Of a DNA stretch of 44,557 bases, positions 33,723 through 43,377 are shown piece by piece; within the stretch, counting starts at the first letter, position 1, and each line of letters begins with the position of its first letter. The notes beneath the pieces were generated by a model. That model was not told where the DNA came from. It worked only from the letters and a program-made list of their open reading frames with translations, and searched no databases. The stretch spans positions 1 to 44,557 of the forward strand of contig MVZH01000009.1 in assembly GCA_002068325.1 (NCBI GenBank), written 5' to 3'. The stretch comes from Lentisphaerae bacterium ADurb.BinA184 (GTDB lineage Bacteria > Verrucomicrobiota > Lentisphaeria > Oligosphaerales > MVZH01). Made by a program: the position numbers and the translations under genes.

Positions 33723-36700
33723 TCACTCGATGCGGACGACGCGGTAGTCGCGCGGGCGGATGGGGAGGATGAGGGTGTCGCCTTCGAGGCGGGGTTCGAG
33801 GGCGGCGGCCTGTTCCGCCTCACGCCCGGCCTCGCCGACGAGCAGGTCCTCGGCGGCGACCGACTCCGCCTCCTCGCCGGTCAGCAGGTCGTCGGCCTGC
33901 TCGAACAGCTCGGCGGTCTCCTTGCGGGTGTCGGCGGCGCCGAGGTAGTCGTCGCCGGGGGGCGGGTCGAAGGCGGGGTCGGCCTGGGCCACGCGCAACT
34001 CGGCGGGCAGCCCGAGCCGCGCGCGGTCGAGGCGGACGCGGGCGGTGATCGGCTCGCGCCGGCGGTTGCTGGCGACCAGCAGCAGCTTGCCGGGCATCCG
34101 GTAGAAGGACACCAGGGTGTCGCCGCCGTTGCCGTCCTCGACCGTCACGCCGCTGTTGGCCTCCCAGTAGGGATGGAAGGTCGCGGCCAGATCGCCGGCG
34201 CCCCAGGCCAGGGCCTCCCGCCAGAACGCCTTGTAGACTTCGCCGCCCTGCCCCTCGTAGACCGTGGACGTCTCGTAGTGCGCGAACTGGCTCTGGGCCT
34301 GGCGGGCCATTCGCCACTGCCAGCGCGGGAACTGGCTGCGCGTCTTGTTCTCGAATCCGCCCTCCGAGACAAACGGCATGTAGAACGTGGCCACACCCCA
34401 CAGGCGGGCGTTCTGAAGCCCCTCGAACCGCTCCTTCGACGTGCTGTCTATCCAGTCGCGGCTCTGCAGGGAGACGATGGGCGAGTTCTCGCCGTCCAGC
34501 GTCGAGTCGCAGAAGACCAGGCCGGCGTACTGCCAGGAATGGGTATGATGGGCGATGAGGATGGGGGCGCGGCCGTGGGCGTGGAAGAGGCCGCGCCAGC
34601 GCTTCATCAGCTCGCGGAAGGCGAAGTTGGTGACGCCTGGCTGCTCGCCGCCGTCGGGCAGGCGGACGGAGTGGCCGGCCTCGAGGTTGCGGGCCGGGTG
34701 TTCGTAGCACTCGTCCAGGTAGATGGCGTCCCAGATGCCGCGGCCGATCCATTCGTTCATCTCCCAGCACAGGTAGTTGACGAACGAGGGGGTCAGCGAC
34801 ACGGCCCCGCTCTCGCCCGAGCGCCACTCCCAGCCGTCATAGGCGCCGGCGCGGCAGCTGAACCAGGCCTTGGACAGGTACAGGGTGCGGATGGCGCCGG
34901 GCAGGGCGCCTTTCATATAGGGGATGCAACTCTCGGCGTACTCCCAGCTGGGGCCGGCCTCGGGACGGCGCGGGTCGGCGGCCGGGAAGACTTTCATGTC
35001 ACCCGCCTTGGGATCGATCGGCCACGGCCGGAAGGCGTCGTAGATGATCAGCGGCGGCCCGCCGCCCGCGGGCGGCGTCTTCTCGAAGAGCCGGTACTTC
35101 TCGGGCAGCGGCCGGGCCGGGTGCGGGAGGAGTCCGAAGACGATCGGCGTGCCGGCGGTGTAGTCGGCCGGCTCGGGGACGAAATTGAGCTTCACCAGCA
35201 CGCGGTCGCCCTCGCGCACCAGCTCGATCGCACTTCGGGTTTTCGACTGGACCCAGCCGGCGGCGTTGTCACAGAACCAGAACAGGCCGCGGTCCATGTC
35301 GTTGACGTCGAGGTGGCCGAAGAAGCCGTAGGCCTCGGTCTTCGCCCGGATCGGCGCCCAGTAGTCGGCCCACGCCAGCTGCGGTCGTTTCTGCCGTTCC
35401 CGCGTGTAGGCCTGCCACACCGCGTAGGGGGGATGCGGCGCGCGGGATTCCAGGAGCACGCCGTCGGCGTCGCCGACCGTGCCGGTGCGCACCCCGCGGT
35501 CGCCCATGGCGTGGTAGAGGAAGCGCCGGGCCCGCTCGGCGCGGACGGGGATGACGAGCGACAGCGGGGCGACCGGCTGGCGGGTCGGCGCCACCCGCAG
35601 CTCAAACCGCACCATGCCGTCGAACTCGATCCGGCAGTCAAGGCTGACGTTGCAGGTCGCACCGGTGAAGCTGGCCTGCCAGTCGGCCTCGACGTTGCGC
35701 GAGGGGCTGACGGCCCGCAGCTGCCCGGCCATCGCCGCGCCGTCTTCGCGCAGTTCGCAGGCCGCCGCCAGAAGGTCGCCGCCGGCGGCGCTGACCTGCG
35801 CCGGCAACCCGTTGTCGGCCAGCAGGTAACGGCTCATGCGCGTGGCGATCTCGCGGCCGTTGACTTCGATCGGCGTCCACGGGGGCGGGGCTTCCTGGAG
35901 GATGCCGGCGGCGCACTCCCGCCACGGCTCCTCGCGGTACTCCCATGGCACGGTCTCGTCGAGGACGGCCCGGCCCTCCGTGTCCTTGACCTGGAAGGCC
36001 AGGCGGTAGGCGCCGGGCGCCAGCGGCCGGCCCTCGCTGAGCACAACGTGGAACCCGTCGTCTTCAAGGGCCACCGTGAACGGGCCCAGCACGGGCTTCC
36101 CCGACTCCGCCGCCGCCCCCATCGAAAGTACCAGCGTTGCCGGCCTGACGGCCTCGGGTAGCAGCGGCGTCAGCCCAAACTCCAGCTTGTGGAGCGCGTA
36201 TTTGTACGAGATGCTCTCGCGGTACAGCTTGATCGGTTTCAGCTCGCCCATCCAGCGGCGGCGGGCCTGCTCGACCTCGTCGTCCATGAGCGGCCAGCCA
36301 TAGCCGACCACCTCATCAATCTCGATCCGCGGCGGGGCGCCGTCCGCCCCCGACACCTCCTGCGTCACCCCGAACTCGACGTAGAGCGGTTCGAGGCGCT
36401 GGCGCAGCGCGGCCTCGGCGCGCCACAGCCCGCCCGAGCGCTTCCCGTTGATGAAGAGGGCGGCGCCGCCCGCGTCGTCGCCCGCCCACACCACCACCAG
36501 GTGCGTCCAGTGCCCGGGATCGAGCGGGATGCGCTGCCGTTCGAGATTGTAGGCGCGCGGGAGGGAGACGGTCATGAAGACGGTCGGCTTGCCGCTGTCC
36601 GGGTCGCGCCCGACCAGGCGGGCGACGCCGAGGTTCAAGTCGCGCGGCGGCGAGTGGTGCCAATACCCGGTGACATCGTCCCAGTTCACCGGCCGCAGCC

Positions 36701-37973
36701 AGAATTCCAGCGAGCCCTTCTGCGCGGACATGCCCGGCAGGGGGATGCGGGGCAGGCCGATGCCGGGATCAACGACCCAGCCCTTGCCGCGGACGCCGTC
36801 CACTGACAGGCCCTCGGTGCCGAGGCCCTTCAGGTCAATGGCGATGGCGGCCTCTCCGGCGCGGCTGAAATCCAGTGCCGTCCCCTTGTCCAGCGAGGCA
36901 TGGAAACGGGTGCCGTCCTCGCGGAAGAAGGGGCGGTCGAATTGCAGCGGGCGGGCGGCGGCCGCGTCGCGCCAGGGCAGGCCGGGCCGCTCGTAGAGCT
37001 CGCGCACGCGGCTGGCGGCACGAACCTCGTCGAGAGTGCCGGTGAAGGGCTCCCCGCCGGAGCTGTTGGCGCCGAGGGCCAGTTCCGCCTCGCGGCCGCC
37101 GAGGAAGGCGTAGCTGTTGTAGCGTTCGCTCAGGTACCAGGCCACGTCGGTGCCGTTGACCTTGAGCCGCGCGTCCCACGGCTCGCCGCCGCCCGGCGTC
37201 GGATGCGGCTGGTTGTAGACCGCCACGTGGTGCCACTGCCCAGGCGCCACCGGGTCGGGCGAGATGATGTCGGCCGGCCGGGCTTCGATCAGCGCGATCG
37301 CCTCCGGGGTAGGGGCCTCCTTGGCGTTGGGGTCGCGGCCGGGGAAGCCGTGCGGGTGTTTGAGCTTCAGCTCGAGGCGTCCGTCGGGGTGCAGGAGGAC
37401 GCGCGACTCGTCGCCGGCCACGGAGAAGATGCAGGCCGGCGCCGCCGGCAGGCGCTCGACCTTGAACCAACACTCGACGAACTGCACGTTGCCGACCTTG
37501 GCCCGTAGCGGGCCGCCTTCGCCGCACGCCAGCCCGGCCCCGAAGCGGCCCTCCGCCGTCGTCGCCATCCCGTCCGGAAGTTTCAGCTGCAGCCGCCGGT
37601 CGCTGTAGTCGAGGATCGTGCCGGCTGGGGCGGCGGCCTCGGCGACCGGGGGCAGCTTGAAGGCGTCGGGACCGCCGGCCGCGGGGATCTCGCCGAGCCC
37701 CAAGTCGGGGTCGGCCGCCTCGAGGTCGTCCAGGTCCACCCCGAGTGTCTCCTCATGGATCTTCTCCTTGACCGACTCGGCCAGTCTCTGGCGGGGCGAG
37801 ACTTGGGGCGGCCCAAAGTGCAGCAGCAGGGTTGTGGCCTTGTCGGCGGAGTATTCGAGCCACCAGGCCTCGCCGTACTGGTACTGCGGGCCGCGCCCGG
37901 CCCAGGCGCGCGGCGTAACCGCCAGCACGGCGGGCAGGAAGACAAGCGCGATGTACAAAGCGGCGCGGCGCAT
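33723..37973 (-). CDS. Giant secreted LamG-domain protein with hydrolase-like C-terminal region
   Basis: The 1416-residue protein starts with a signal peptide (MRRAALYIALVFLPAVLAVT, then PRAWAG). Two LamG/concanavalin-like domains are visible. The first, about 100-330, has VECWFKVERLPAAP, GQWHHVAVYN and FTGTLDEVRAASRVRELY. The second, about 395-570, has GSLEFWLRPVNWDD, GHWTHLVVVWAG and IEIDEVVGYGWP. From about 850 the sequence resembles the DUF6067-type, glycoside-hydrolase-like proteins common in PVC bacteria and Bacteroidota. WDAIYLDECYEHP (near 1080) looks like a barrel strand with acidic catalytic candidates, and ILIAHHTHSWQYAGL follows. There is no PEP-CTERM signal. It is probably an exported polysaccharide-degrading enzyme; the substrate is unknown. 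Confidence 0.8.
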   Translation of the reverse strand: MRRAALYIALVFLPAVLAVTPRAWAGRGPQYQYGEAWWLEYSADKATTLLLHFGPPQVSPRQRLAESVKEKIHEETLGVDLDDLEAADPDLGLGEIPAAGGPDAFKLPPVAEAAAPAGTILDYSDRRLQLKLPDGMATTAEGRFGAGLACGEGGPLRAKVGNVQFVECWFKVERLPAAPACIFSVAGDESRVLLHPDGRLELKLKHPHGFPGRDPNAKEAPTPEAIALIEARPADIISPDPVAPGQWHHVAVYNQPHPTPGGGEPWDARLKVNGTDVAWYLSERYNSYAFLGGREAELALGANSSGGEPFTGTLDEVRAASRVRELYERPGLPWRDAAAARPLQFDRPFFREDGTRFHASLDKGTALDFSRAGEAAIAIDLKGLGTEGLSVDGVRGKGWVVDPGIGLPRIPLPGMSAQKGSLEFWLRPVNWDDVTGYWHHSPPRDLNLGVARLVGRDPDSGKPTVFMTVSLPRAYNLERQRIPLDPGHWTHLVVVWAGDDAGGAALFINGKRSGGLWRAEAALRQRLEPLYVEFGVTQEVSGADGAPPRIEIDEVVGYGWPLMDDEVEQARRRWMGELKPIKLYRESISYKYALHKLEFGLTPLLPEAVRPATLVLSMGAAAESGKPVLGPFTVALEDDGFHVVLSEGRPLAPGAYRLAFQVKDTEGRAVLDETVPWEYREEPWRECAAGILQEAPPPWTPIEVNGREIATRMSRYLLADNGLPAQVSAAGGDLLAAACELREDGAAMAGQLRAVSPSRNVEADWQASFTGATCNVSLDCRIEFDGMVRFELRVAPTRQPVAPLSLVIPVRAERARRFLYHAMGDRGVRTGTVGDADGVLLESRAPHPPYAVWQAYTRERQKRPQLAWADYWAPIRAKTEAYGFFGHLDVNDMDRGLFWFCDNAAGWVQSKTRSAIELVREGDRVLVKLNFVPEPADYTAGTPIVFGLLPHPARPLPEKYRLFEKTPPAGGGPPLIIYDAFRPWPIDPKAGDMKVFPAADPRRPEAGPSWEYAESCIPYMKGALPGAIRTLYLSKAWFSCRAGAYDGWEWRSGESGAVSLTPSFVNYLCWEMNEWIGRGIWDAIYLDECYEHPARNLEAGHSVRLPDGGEQPGVTNFAFRELMKRWRGLFHAHGRAPILIAHHTHSWQYAGLVFCDSTLDGENSPIVSLQSRDWIDSTSKERFEGLQNARLWGVATFYMPFVSEGGFENKTRSQFPRWQWRMARQAQSQFAHYETSTVYEGQGGEVYKAFWREALAWGAGDLAATFHPYWEANSGVTVEDGNGGDTLVSFYRMPGKLLLVASNRRREPITARVRLDRARLGLPAELRVAQADPAFDPPPGDDYLGAADTRKETAELFEQADDLLTGEEAESVAAEDLLVGEAGREAEQAAALEPRLEGDTLILPIRPRDYRVVRIE

Positions 37974-38234
37974 GCACGGGTTCCTGAGAGGGGTGTGCCC
38001 TGTCGGTCGCGGGCCGCGGAGCGGTCCCGTCGTCCGTCGTCAACGCAGGTCGGCGGCCGTGGCCGGCCCCTGTGACAGACGGCAGGACTTCGCCTCCACG
38101 GCGAGTTGAACAAGGTAACCCGTCGGGCGGCCGCCGCAACCGTTGAACTCGGGCCTCTGGCGGTTACCCCCATTGCAGGCCGTTGATGGGAAGGGCGGCG
38201 ACCGTTCAGGACGCGATACAGGCACAGGGCGCGC

Positions 38235-39959
38235 ATGTCTGACGACTCCACCAGCCCGGCCCCCGAACACCGCACCCTCGGCATGCGCATCCTCCGCGCC
38301 GGGGCCGCGGTCGGCATCGCCCACGTTTGCCTGAAGTTGGCCTCGGTGCTCCAGGTCATGGTGCTGAGCTGGTACCTGCCCGCCGGCACCTACGACGTCG
38401 TCTACGCCTTCGCCTTCGAGGGCTGCCTGTTCAGCCTGTTCCTGATCGGCGAGGAAGTCATCGGCCCCTCCTTCCTGCCGGTGTTCATGCGCGAGAAGGA
38501 CGAGCGCGGCGAGCCGGCCGCATGGGCCTTTGCCAACGTCATCCTGACCGCCCACTTCCTCCTCCTTGTCCTGGCCGTGCTGGGCATTGTGCTGTTCCCC
38601 AGCGCCGTGGTGCGGCTGTTCACGGCCTGGAGTGCGGAGAACGAGCCGGAGAAGTTCGAGCTGGCGCGCCGCAGCCTGGTGTGGCTGGCCCCGGCCCTCG
38701 TCGGGCTGTCCTTGGCCTCGACGACGTACATGATCCTCAACGGCTACAAACGCTTCTTCCTGGCCGCCTTCGGCGATGCCTCGTGGAAGATCTGCGTGCT
38801 CATCGCGGTCGGGCTGGGCATGGGGGTGTTCGGGGTCGGCATCCGCAGCTTGATCTTCGGACTGCTCGTGGGCAGCGCCGCCAAGCTGTTCACGCACCTG
38901 GTCGGCCTGGTGCGCGAGCTGCGCCACTTCCGGCCCAGCCTGCGCCTCTCGAACCCGGCGGTGCGGGCCATGATGGTGCTGATGCTGCCGCTGGTCGCCG
39001 GGATCATCCTCGCCAAGGTGCGCGACGTGTACAACAACGTCACCATCCTCTCGCACTTGCACGCCGAAGGCCTGCTGCAGGCCAACTCGCTGGGCCGCAA
39101 ACTCTACTCGTCCGTCGGCTGGCTGGTCCCCTACGCCCTCTCCATCGCCATGTTCCCCTTCTTCTGCGAGCTGGTCGACCGCAACGACGTGAAGAAGCTC
39201 GGCGAGGTGCTCACCCACTCGGCCCGCCTGTTGCTGGCCGTGTTCATCCCGTTCGCGCTGGTGTGCCTAGTCATGGCCTATCCAATCTCATCGTTCCTTT
39301 TCCAGGCCGGCCGCTTCGGCCCGGAAATGGTCTCGCGCACCGCCGTCTCGACGGCCTGCTACACGCTCGTGCTGCCGGCCTTTGCCGTGGAGTACCTGCT
39401 CATGCAGGCGTTCTTCGCGAACCGGCGGATGGTGTCCATCACCGTGGTCGGCGTGATCTTCTCCGTCCTCACCGTCGCCATCAGCTACGTCGGCATCAAG
39501 GTGTGCGGGGCCACCGGCCTGGCCGCCCTCGCGGTGGTGGCGCTGGGCATGACCGTGGCGCGGACGCTGAAGGTCGTCACCCTGGTGGTCGTCCTCCGGC
39601 GCTTCGTCCCCGCCTTCCCCTGGCGGGAGACGGCGGGAATCCTCGTGAAGGCGACGCTGACCGGGGCGGTGGCGGCCGGGGCCTGCGCGGCGTGCGACTA
39701 CGGGTTCACGCACGCAATTTCGGCCGGTGCCGGCAAGTCCATCATGCTCCTGCGGCTGGCGGCCGACGGTGCCGCGGCGGCGGCCGGGTTCGCGGCCGGG
39801 GCGCTGATCTTCCGCCTACGCGAACCGGCCGAGATGCTGCGCTGGGCGGCGGCGAAACTCCGCGGCCGGCGCCCGCAGGCTCCCCTCGGCGAAAAGCCCG
39901 CAGACGGCGCGGAAACCTGCCGCAAAGACTCCAAGACGCGAAAGGACTCAAACCCCTGA
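38235..39959 (+). CDS. MurJ/MviN-like lipid-linked glycan flippase (MOP superfamily)
   Basis: The 574-residue integral membrane protein has about 14 hydrophobic segments, as in MurJ and Wzx-type flippases. The block LASVLQVMVLSWYLPAGTYD and the later NNVTILSHLHAEGLLQANSL and KLGEVLTHSARLLLAVFIPF loops fit the MviN pattern. It should flip undecaprenyl-linked sugars (lipid II or an exopolysaccharide unit) across the inner membrane. A glycosyltransferase gene follows 40 bases later, which favours an exopolysaccharide role over peptidoglycan. The last 14 residues (TCRKDSKTRKDSNP) and the stop are encoded inside a small inverted repeat (39920-39977), suggesting a late insertion replaced the original C-terminus. 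Confidence 0.88.
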   Translation: MSDDSTSPAPEHRTLGMRILRAGAAVGIAHVCLKLASVLQVMVLSWYLPAGTYDVVYAFAFEGCLFSLFLIGEEVIGPSFLPVFMREKDERGEPAAWAFANVILTAHFLLLVLAVLGIVLFPSAVVRLFTAWSAENEPEKFELARRSLVWLAPALVGLSLASTTYMILNGYKRFFLAAFGDASWKICVLIAVGLGMGVFGVGIRSLIFGLLVGSAAKLFTHLVGLVRELRHFRPSLRLSNPAVRAMMVLMLPLVAGIILAKVRDVYNNVTILSHLHAEGLLQANSLGRKLYSSVGWLVPYALSIAMFPFFCELVDRNDVKKLGEVLTHSARLLLAVFIPFALVCLVMAYPISSFLFQAGRFGPEMVSRTAVSTACYTLVLPAFAVEYLLMQAFFANRRMVSITVVGVIFSVLTVAISYVGIKVCGATGLAALAVVALGMTVARTLKVVTLVVVLRRFVPAFPWRETAGILVKATLTGAVAAGACAACDYGFTHAISAGAGKSIMLLRLAADGAAAAAGFAAGALIFRLREPAEMLRWAAAKLRGRRPQAPLGEKPADGAETCRKDSKTRKDSNP

Positions 39960-39977
39960 GCGTCGGCGTCTTCGCGG
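39920..39977. repeat. Short inverted repeat forming the flippase C-terminus
   Basis: CCGCAAAGACTCCAAGACGC at 39920 pairs imperfectly with GCGTCGGCGTCTTCGCGG at 39960-39977; the flippase stop lies between the arms. Fragments with the same GCCAAGACGC core occur near 3280 and 6520. It is a small dispersed palindromic repeat. Confidence 0.55.
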
Positions 39978-39999
39978 CGAGTCCGGCAGGGCCTCCAGT

Positions 40000-41139
40000 G
40001 TGGTGAAGCGCATCCGCATCGTCCAGATCCTTGAAGCCACGGCCGGCGGCACGCGGCGGCACCTCTACGACCTGGTCACGCACCTCGACCCGGCGGCGTT
40101 CGAGGTCTCGGTCATCGCCTCGACGGGCCGCGAACCCGGGTTCGCAGGCGACATGGAAGCCTTTGCCGCGCAAGGGATTCGAACGGCCGTCGTGCACATG
40201 CCCCGGGCCGTCCGCCCCGCCGCCGACCGGCGGGCGCTGGGCGAGCTGCGGCGGCTCCTCGGCGAGTGGCGGCCGGAGGTCGTGCACACGCACAGCTCGA
40301 AGGCCGGCTTCCTCGGGCGGCTGGCGGCCCGCCAGGCCGGCGTCCCGGCCAGCCTCTACACCCCCCACTGCTTCGCCTTCGAAATGGAGGTTTGCGGACT
40401 CCGCAAATGGCTCTACGCGAGGCTCGAACGGCACGCGGCGCGCTGGTGCCGCCGCCTCGTCTGCGTCTGCGACCACGAACGCCGCCAGGCCCTGGCCCGA
40501 CGGATTGCGGACCCCGCACAACTGGTGGTGATCGAAAACGGGGTGGCCCCGGTGCCCCCGGCCAGCCCCATCCCGCGCGAGGCCCTGGGGCTGAGCGCCG
40601 CCCATTGCGTGGTCGGACTCGTCGGCCGCCTCTCCCCGCAGAAGGGGCACGAGGCCTTCCTCGATGCCGCCGCCCGCGCGGTCCGCACGCACCCCCAGCT
40701 GCGCTTCGTCTTCCTCGGCGACGGCGACCGCCGCCCCGCCATCGAACGGAAAATCGGCGCCCTTGGCCTGCGAACTCGCTGCGTCCTCCTGGGTCAAAGG
40801 GATAACGCCCGTGCGTACTACGGGTGTTTTGACCTGGTCGCCCTGCCGTCGCGCTGGGAAGCCCTGCCGTACACGCTCCTGGACGCGATGGCGGCGGGGA
40901 GGCCGGTCGTCGCCACCGCCGTCGGCGGCCTGGCGGACGTGGTGCACGAGACCGGCTGCGGCGAAGTGGTGCCGCTGGACGATGCAGAGGCCATGGCCGC
41001 GGCGCTTGGCAGCCTGGCCGGGGATGCGGCCCGGCGGCAGGAGCTGGGCGGACGGGGGCGGGCCGCCGTGTCCGGGCGGTTCCGTCTCGACAGCATGGTG
41101 GAAAAGCTGTCGGCGGTGTATAGACAGTGTGTGGACTGA
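40000..41139 (+). CDS. Family 4 glycosyltransferase (GT-B fold)
   Basis: The 379-residue protein transfers a sugar from an activated donor to a lipid-linked or polysaccharide acceptor at the inner face of the membrane. N-terminal half: RIVQILEATAGGTRRHLYDL (glycine-rich acceptor loop) and EVVHTHSSKAGFLGRLAARQ. C-terminal donor domain: VVGLVGRLSPQKGHEAFLDA and FLGDGDRRPAIE, then SRWEALPYTLLDAMAAGRPV. The last resembles the EX7E motif, but its second acidic residue is Asp. The start is GTG (40000 or 40003) behind AGGG. It follows the flippase by 40 bases and precedes a secreted protein gene by 50, so the three look like one operon. Confidence 0.92.
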   Translation: MVKRIRIVQILEATAGGTRRHLYDLVTHLDPAAFEVSVIASTGREPGFAGDMEAFAAQGIRTAVVHMPRAVRPAADRRALGELRRLLGEWRPEVVHTHSSKAGFLGRLAARQAGVPASLYTPHCFAFEMEVCGLRKWLYARLERHAARWCRRLVCVCDHERRQALARRIADPAQLVVIENGVAPVPPASPIPREALGLSAAHCVVGLVGRLSPQKGHEAFLDAAARAVRTHPQLRFVFLGDGDRRPAIERKIGALGLRTRCVLLGQRDNARAYYGCFDLVALPSRWEALPYTLLDAMAAGRPVVATAVGGLADVVHETGCGEVVPLDDAEAMAAALGSLAGDAARRQELGGRGRAAVSGRFRLDSMVEKLSAVYRQCVD

Positions 41140-41189
41140 GCGCGCAGCGCGGCGGGCGCGGCAGCCGGAGCGAGGCGGAGAACCCAACG

Positions 41190-41780
41190 ATGAACACCCG
41201 GACACACTTGGCGGCGCTGGCCGCCGCCGTCTGCGCAGGGCTGGCCGGCGCGGCCTGGGCCGGCGACGTCGTCTGCCTCGAAGCCGAGTCCGCCATCGAG
41301 GTCACCGCCCCCATGCTGCGCACGGACATCGCCTTCCCGCCCGACGGCAAGTCGTCGGCCGTGCTGGCCAGCAGCTCGGGCGGCCGCTACCTCGAGATCC
41401 CCGAGGGGGCCGGCAAACCACCCGAGGCCGGCGGCGACGCCACGATCGAGTTCACGCTCGACCAGGCGGGAACCTACACGCTGTGGTGCCGGGTGTGGTG
41501 GCTGGACGGCTGCGGAAACTCGCTGGGAATCGCCATCAACGGCGGCAAGGACTTCACCTTCGGCCAGGACGCCACCTACAAGAAGTGGCACTGGGTCCGC
41601 TCCCCGCCCCGCCTCGAACAGCTCATGCTCAGCGCCGGCAAGCATACCCTCAAGCTGATGAACCGCGAGGACGGCATCGCCATTGACCAGATCCTGCTGA
41701 CCGTCAACCCGCGCTTCATCCCCGTGGGAATCGAAAAGCCCACCCCCCAGCCCAAGCCGGCCACACCCACCACACCCTGA
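41190..41780 (+). CDS. Secreted carbohydrate-binding-like (CBM6-type) protein
   Basis: This 196-residue protein has a clear signal peptide (MNTRTHLAALAAAVCAGLAG, then AAWAGDVV). The mature part begins CLEAESAIEV and continues with FTLDQAGTYTLWCRVWWLDG and HTLKLMNREDGIAIDQILLT. That layout (an opening 'EAES', Gly-Tyr-Thr-Leu-Trp strand, closing 'DGIxIDxIxLT') is typical of CBM6-like or similar beta-sandwich modules in PVC secreted proteins. The C-terminus is a Pro/Lys/Thr tail without a sorting signal. GCGGAG nine bases before the ATG fixes the start. As the third gene of the flippase operon it may bind the exported glycan. Confidence 0.8.
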   Translation: MNTRTHLAALAAAVCAGLAGAAWAGDVVCLEAESAIEVTAPMLRTDIAFPPDGKSSAVLASSSGGRYLEIPEGAGKPPEAGGDATIEFTLDQAGTYTLWCRVWWLDGCGNSLGIAINGGKDFTFGQDATYKKWHWVRSPPRLEQLMLSAGKHTLKLMNREDGIAIDQILLTVNPRFIPVGIEKPTPQPKPATPTTP

Positions 41781-41802
41781 CGGGCGGACCGGGACGGCCC
41801 GC

Positions 41803-43230
41803 CTACCGCCCGACCTTCAGCCACGGGGTGCGGCGGTTCCACCTTTCGAGCTGTGCGCGCAGGCCCGCCGCCTCGGCGATCCCCTCGGCCGTCTCGGCCA
41901 GGTTGCGCAGCTCGAACGGGTCTGCCTCAAGGTCGAACAGCCAGTCGGCGGCGCCCTCGACCGGATGGCGTTCGGCGTCCAGCGGCATGGCGAAGAGATG
42001 GCGAGGGGTGCGCACGCCGATGTACGGGCAGCCGAGCTGGGAGGGGTCGGTCTCGATGAAGGCGCAGTTGAGGCCGAGGGTCTCGGCACCGCCCTTGACC
42101 AGTGGCGCCAGGGAGCGGCCCTGCATCTCGGGCACCGGGGCCAGGCCGCAGAGGTCGAGCAGCGTCGGCGCCACGTCCACCATCTGCGCGACCTGTTTGG
42201 TGTTGACGCGCGGGATCAGGCCGCGCGGCCAGTGCCAGACCAGCGGGATGCGGATGGACTCCTCATACAGGCAGTCCTTGTTGAAGAGGTGGTGGCTGCC
42301 GAGGTTGTCGCCGTGGTCGGAGAGGAAGACCACCAGGGTGTTCTCTTCGAGGCCGTTGTCCGCCAGCGCCGCCATGAGCTGGCCCACCAGGGCGTCGGTC
42401 CACGACACGGCGCCGTAGTACAGCGCCGTCAGGTGGCGCAGGTCAAACCCCGGCGGCAGCGCGTCGCCGGGCTGTTCGCCGGTGCGGCCGGGGTAGCCGC
42501 ACTCGGGCGCCGCGTTCCAGCACGGCCCCCACTGGCGCCAGAAGTAGTCCCAGATCGTGTAGACCTTGAACCACGTCTCGTTGTGCGCCATGCCGTCCTC
42601 CCCGAACACGTTGGGCCGCAGCGGGATGGACTCGGGGTCGAACCGGCCGGCGAAGGCCTCCGGCATCTCGGCGGCGCCGATCGGCATGTGCGGCAGGGAG
42701 ATGTTGTAGAAGAGGAAGAACGGCTGCTGGCCGCGGGCCGCCAGGTAGTCCCGCACACGCCCGGCCTCGTAGTCCGGGGCGAACGGCCCCACCGTGAACC
42801 ACGGACGGTCGTCCTCAATGTACGTCTGCTGGCGGTAACGGTGGATGGTGAGCGGGCAGACGGCGTGTTCGAAGCCCAGCGTCCGCGGGGCGGGATCGAG
42901 GTGCCACTTGCCGATGACGGCGGTCTGGTAGCCGGCTTCGCGGAACCGTTCCGCCAGCGTCGGCGCGGGCAGGCGGCGGCGGCGGGGACAGGGCGGATCG
43001 TCGGCCACATTGCCCAGCTCGCCGGTGCAGGTGCGCCCGTACTGGCCGCTGAGCAGGGATGAGCGGGCCGGCGTGCAGACCGGGTTGTTGGTCATCGCCA
43101 GGTCAAAGCGTACACCGCCGGCGGCAAGGCGGTCAATGTGGGGCGTCTGGGCCGCCAAGTCGCCGTAACAGCCGACGGCATGGGCGCGGAGCTGATCGCA
43201 CAAGCAGAGCACGACATTCGGCGGTGTCAC
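41803..43230 (-). CDS. Sulfatase (formylglycine-dependent)
   Basis: The 475-residue enzyme belongs to the alkaline phosphatase/sulfatase superfamily and should remove sulfate esters from sugars. The signature NPVCTPARSSLLSGQYG holds C52, which the family converts to formylglycine, in the CxPxR motif. Metal-site residues are D12 in LCDQLRAHAVG and the aspartate/histidine of FLSDHGDNLG. GKWHL and the closing LFDLEADPFELRNL, LEADPxExxNL block are standard. It lacks a signal peptide, which is unusual for sulfatases acting on external glycans, so it may be cytoplasmic, unless the start is wrong. The start is GTG with AAGGACG upstream. Together with the GH38-like enzyme it fits breakdown of sulfated glycans. 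Confidence 0.93.
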   Translation of the reverse strand: MTPPNVVLCLCDQLRAHAVGCYGDLAAQTPHIDRLAAGGVRFDLAMTNNPVCTPARSSLLSGQYGRTCTGELGNVADDPPCPRRRRLPAPTLAERFREAGYQTAVIGKWHLDPAPRTLGFEHAVCPLTIHRYRQQTYIEDDRPWFTVGPFAPDYEAGRVRDYLAARGQQPFFLFYNISLPHMPIGAAEMPEAFAGRFDPESIPLRPNVFGEDGMAHNETWFKVYTIWDYFWRQWGPCWNAAPECGYPGRTGEQPGDALPPGFDLRHLTALYYGAVSWTDALVGQLMAALADNGLEENTLVVFLSDHGDNLGSHHLFNKDCLYEESIRIPLVWHWPRGLIPRVNTKQVAQMVDVAPTLLDLCGLAPVPEMQGRSLAPLVKGGAETLGLNCAFIETDPSQLGCPYIGVRTPRHLFAMPLDAERHPVEGAADWLFDLEADPFELRNLAETAEGIAEAAGLRAQLERWNRRTPWLKVGR

Positions 43231-43377
43231 GGGCGGACGTCCTTCGCGCTACAAGAGGCCGGGAACACGGTGCCGCACGTCCTTGCCGTACAGTAAGGCC
43301 TCCGACCGCCGGCGGCAAGCCGGCCCCAGCACCCGGCGGCGACGGCGTGCCCGTGCGGACGCCGCTCCGCGGCGGCG

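Noticed and set aside
37974-40000. Exosortase or its partner genes near the flippase operon
   Set aside because: No protein here has exosortase motifs; the membrane protein is a MurJ/Wzx-like flippase, so the sorting enzyme must be encoded elsewhere.
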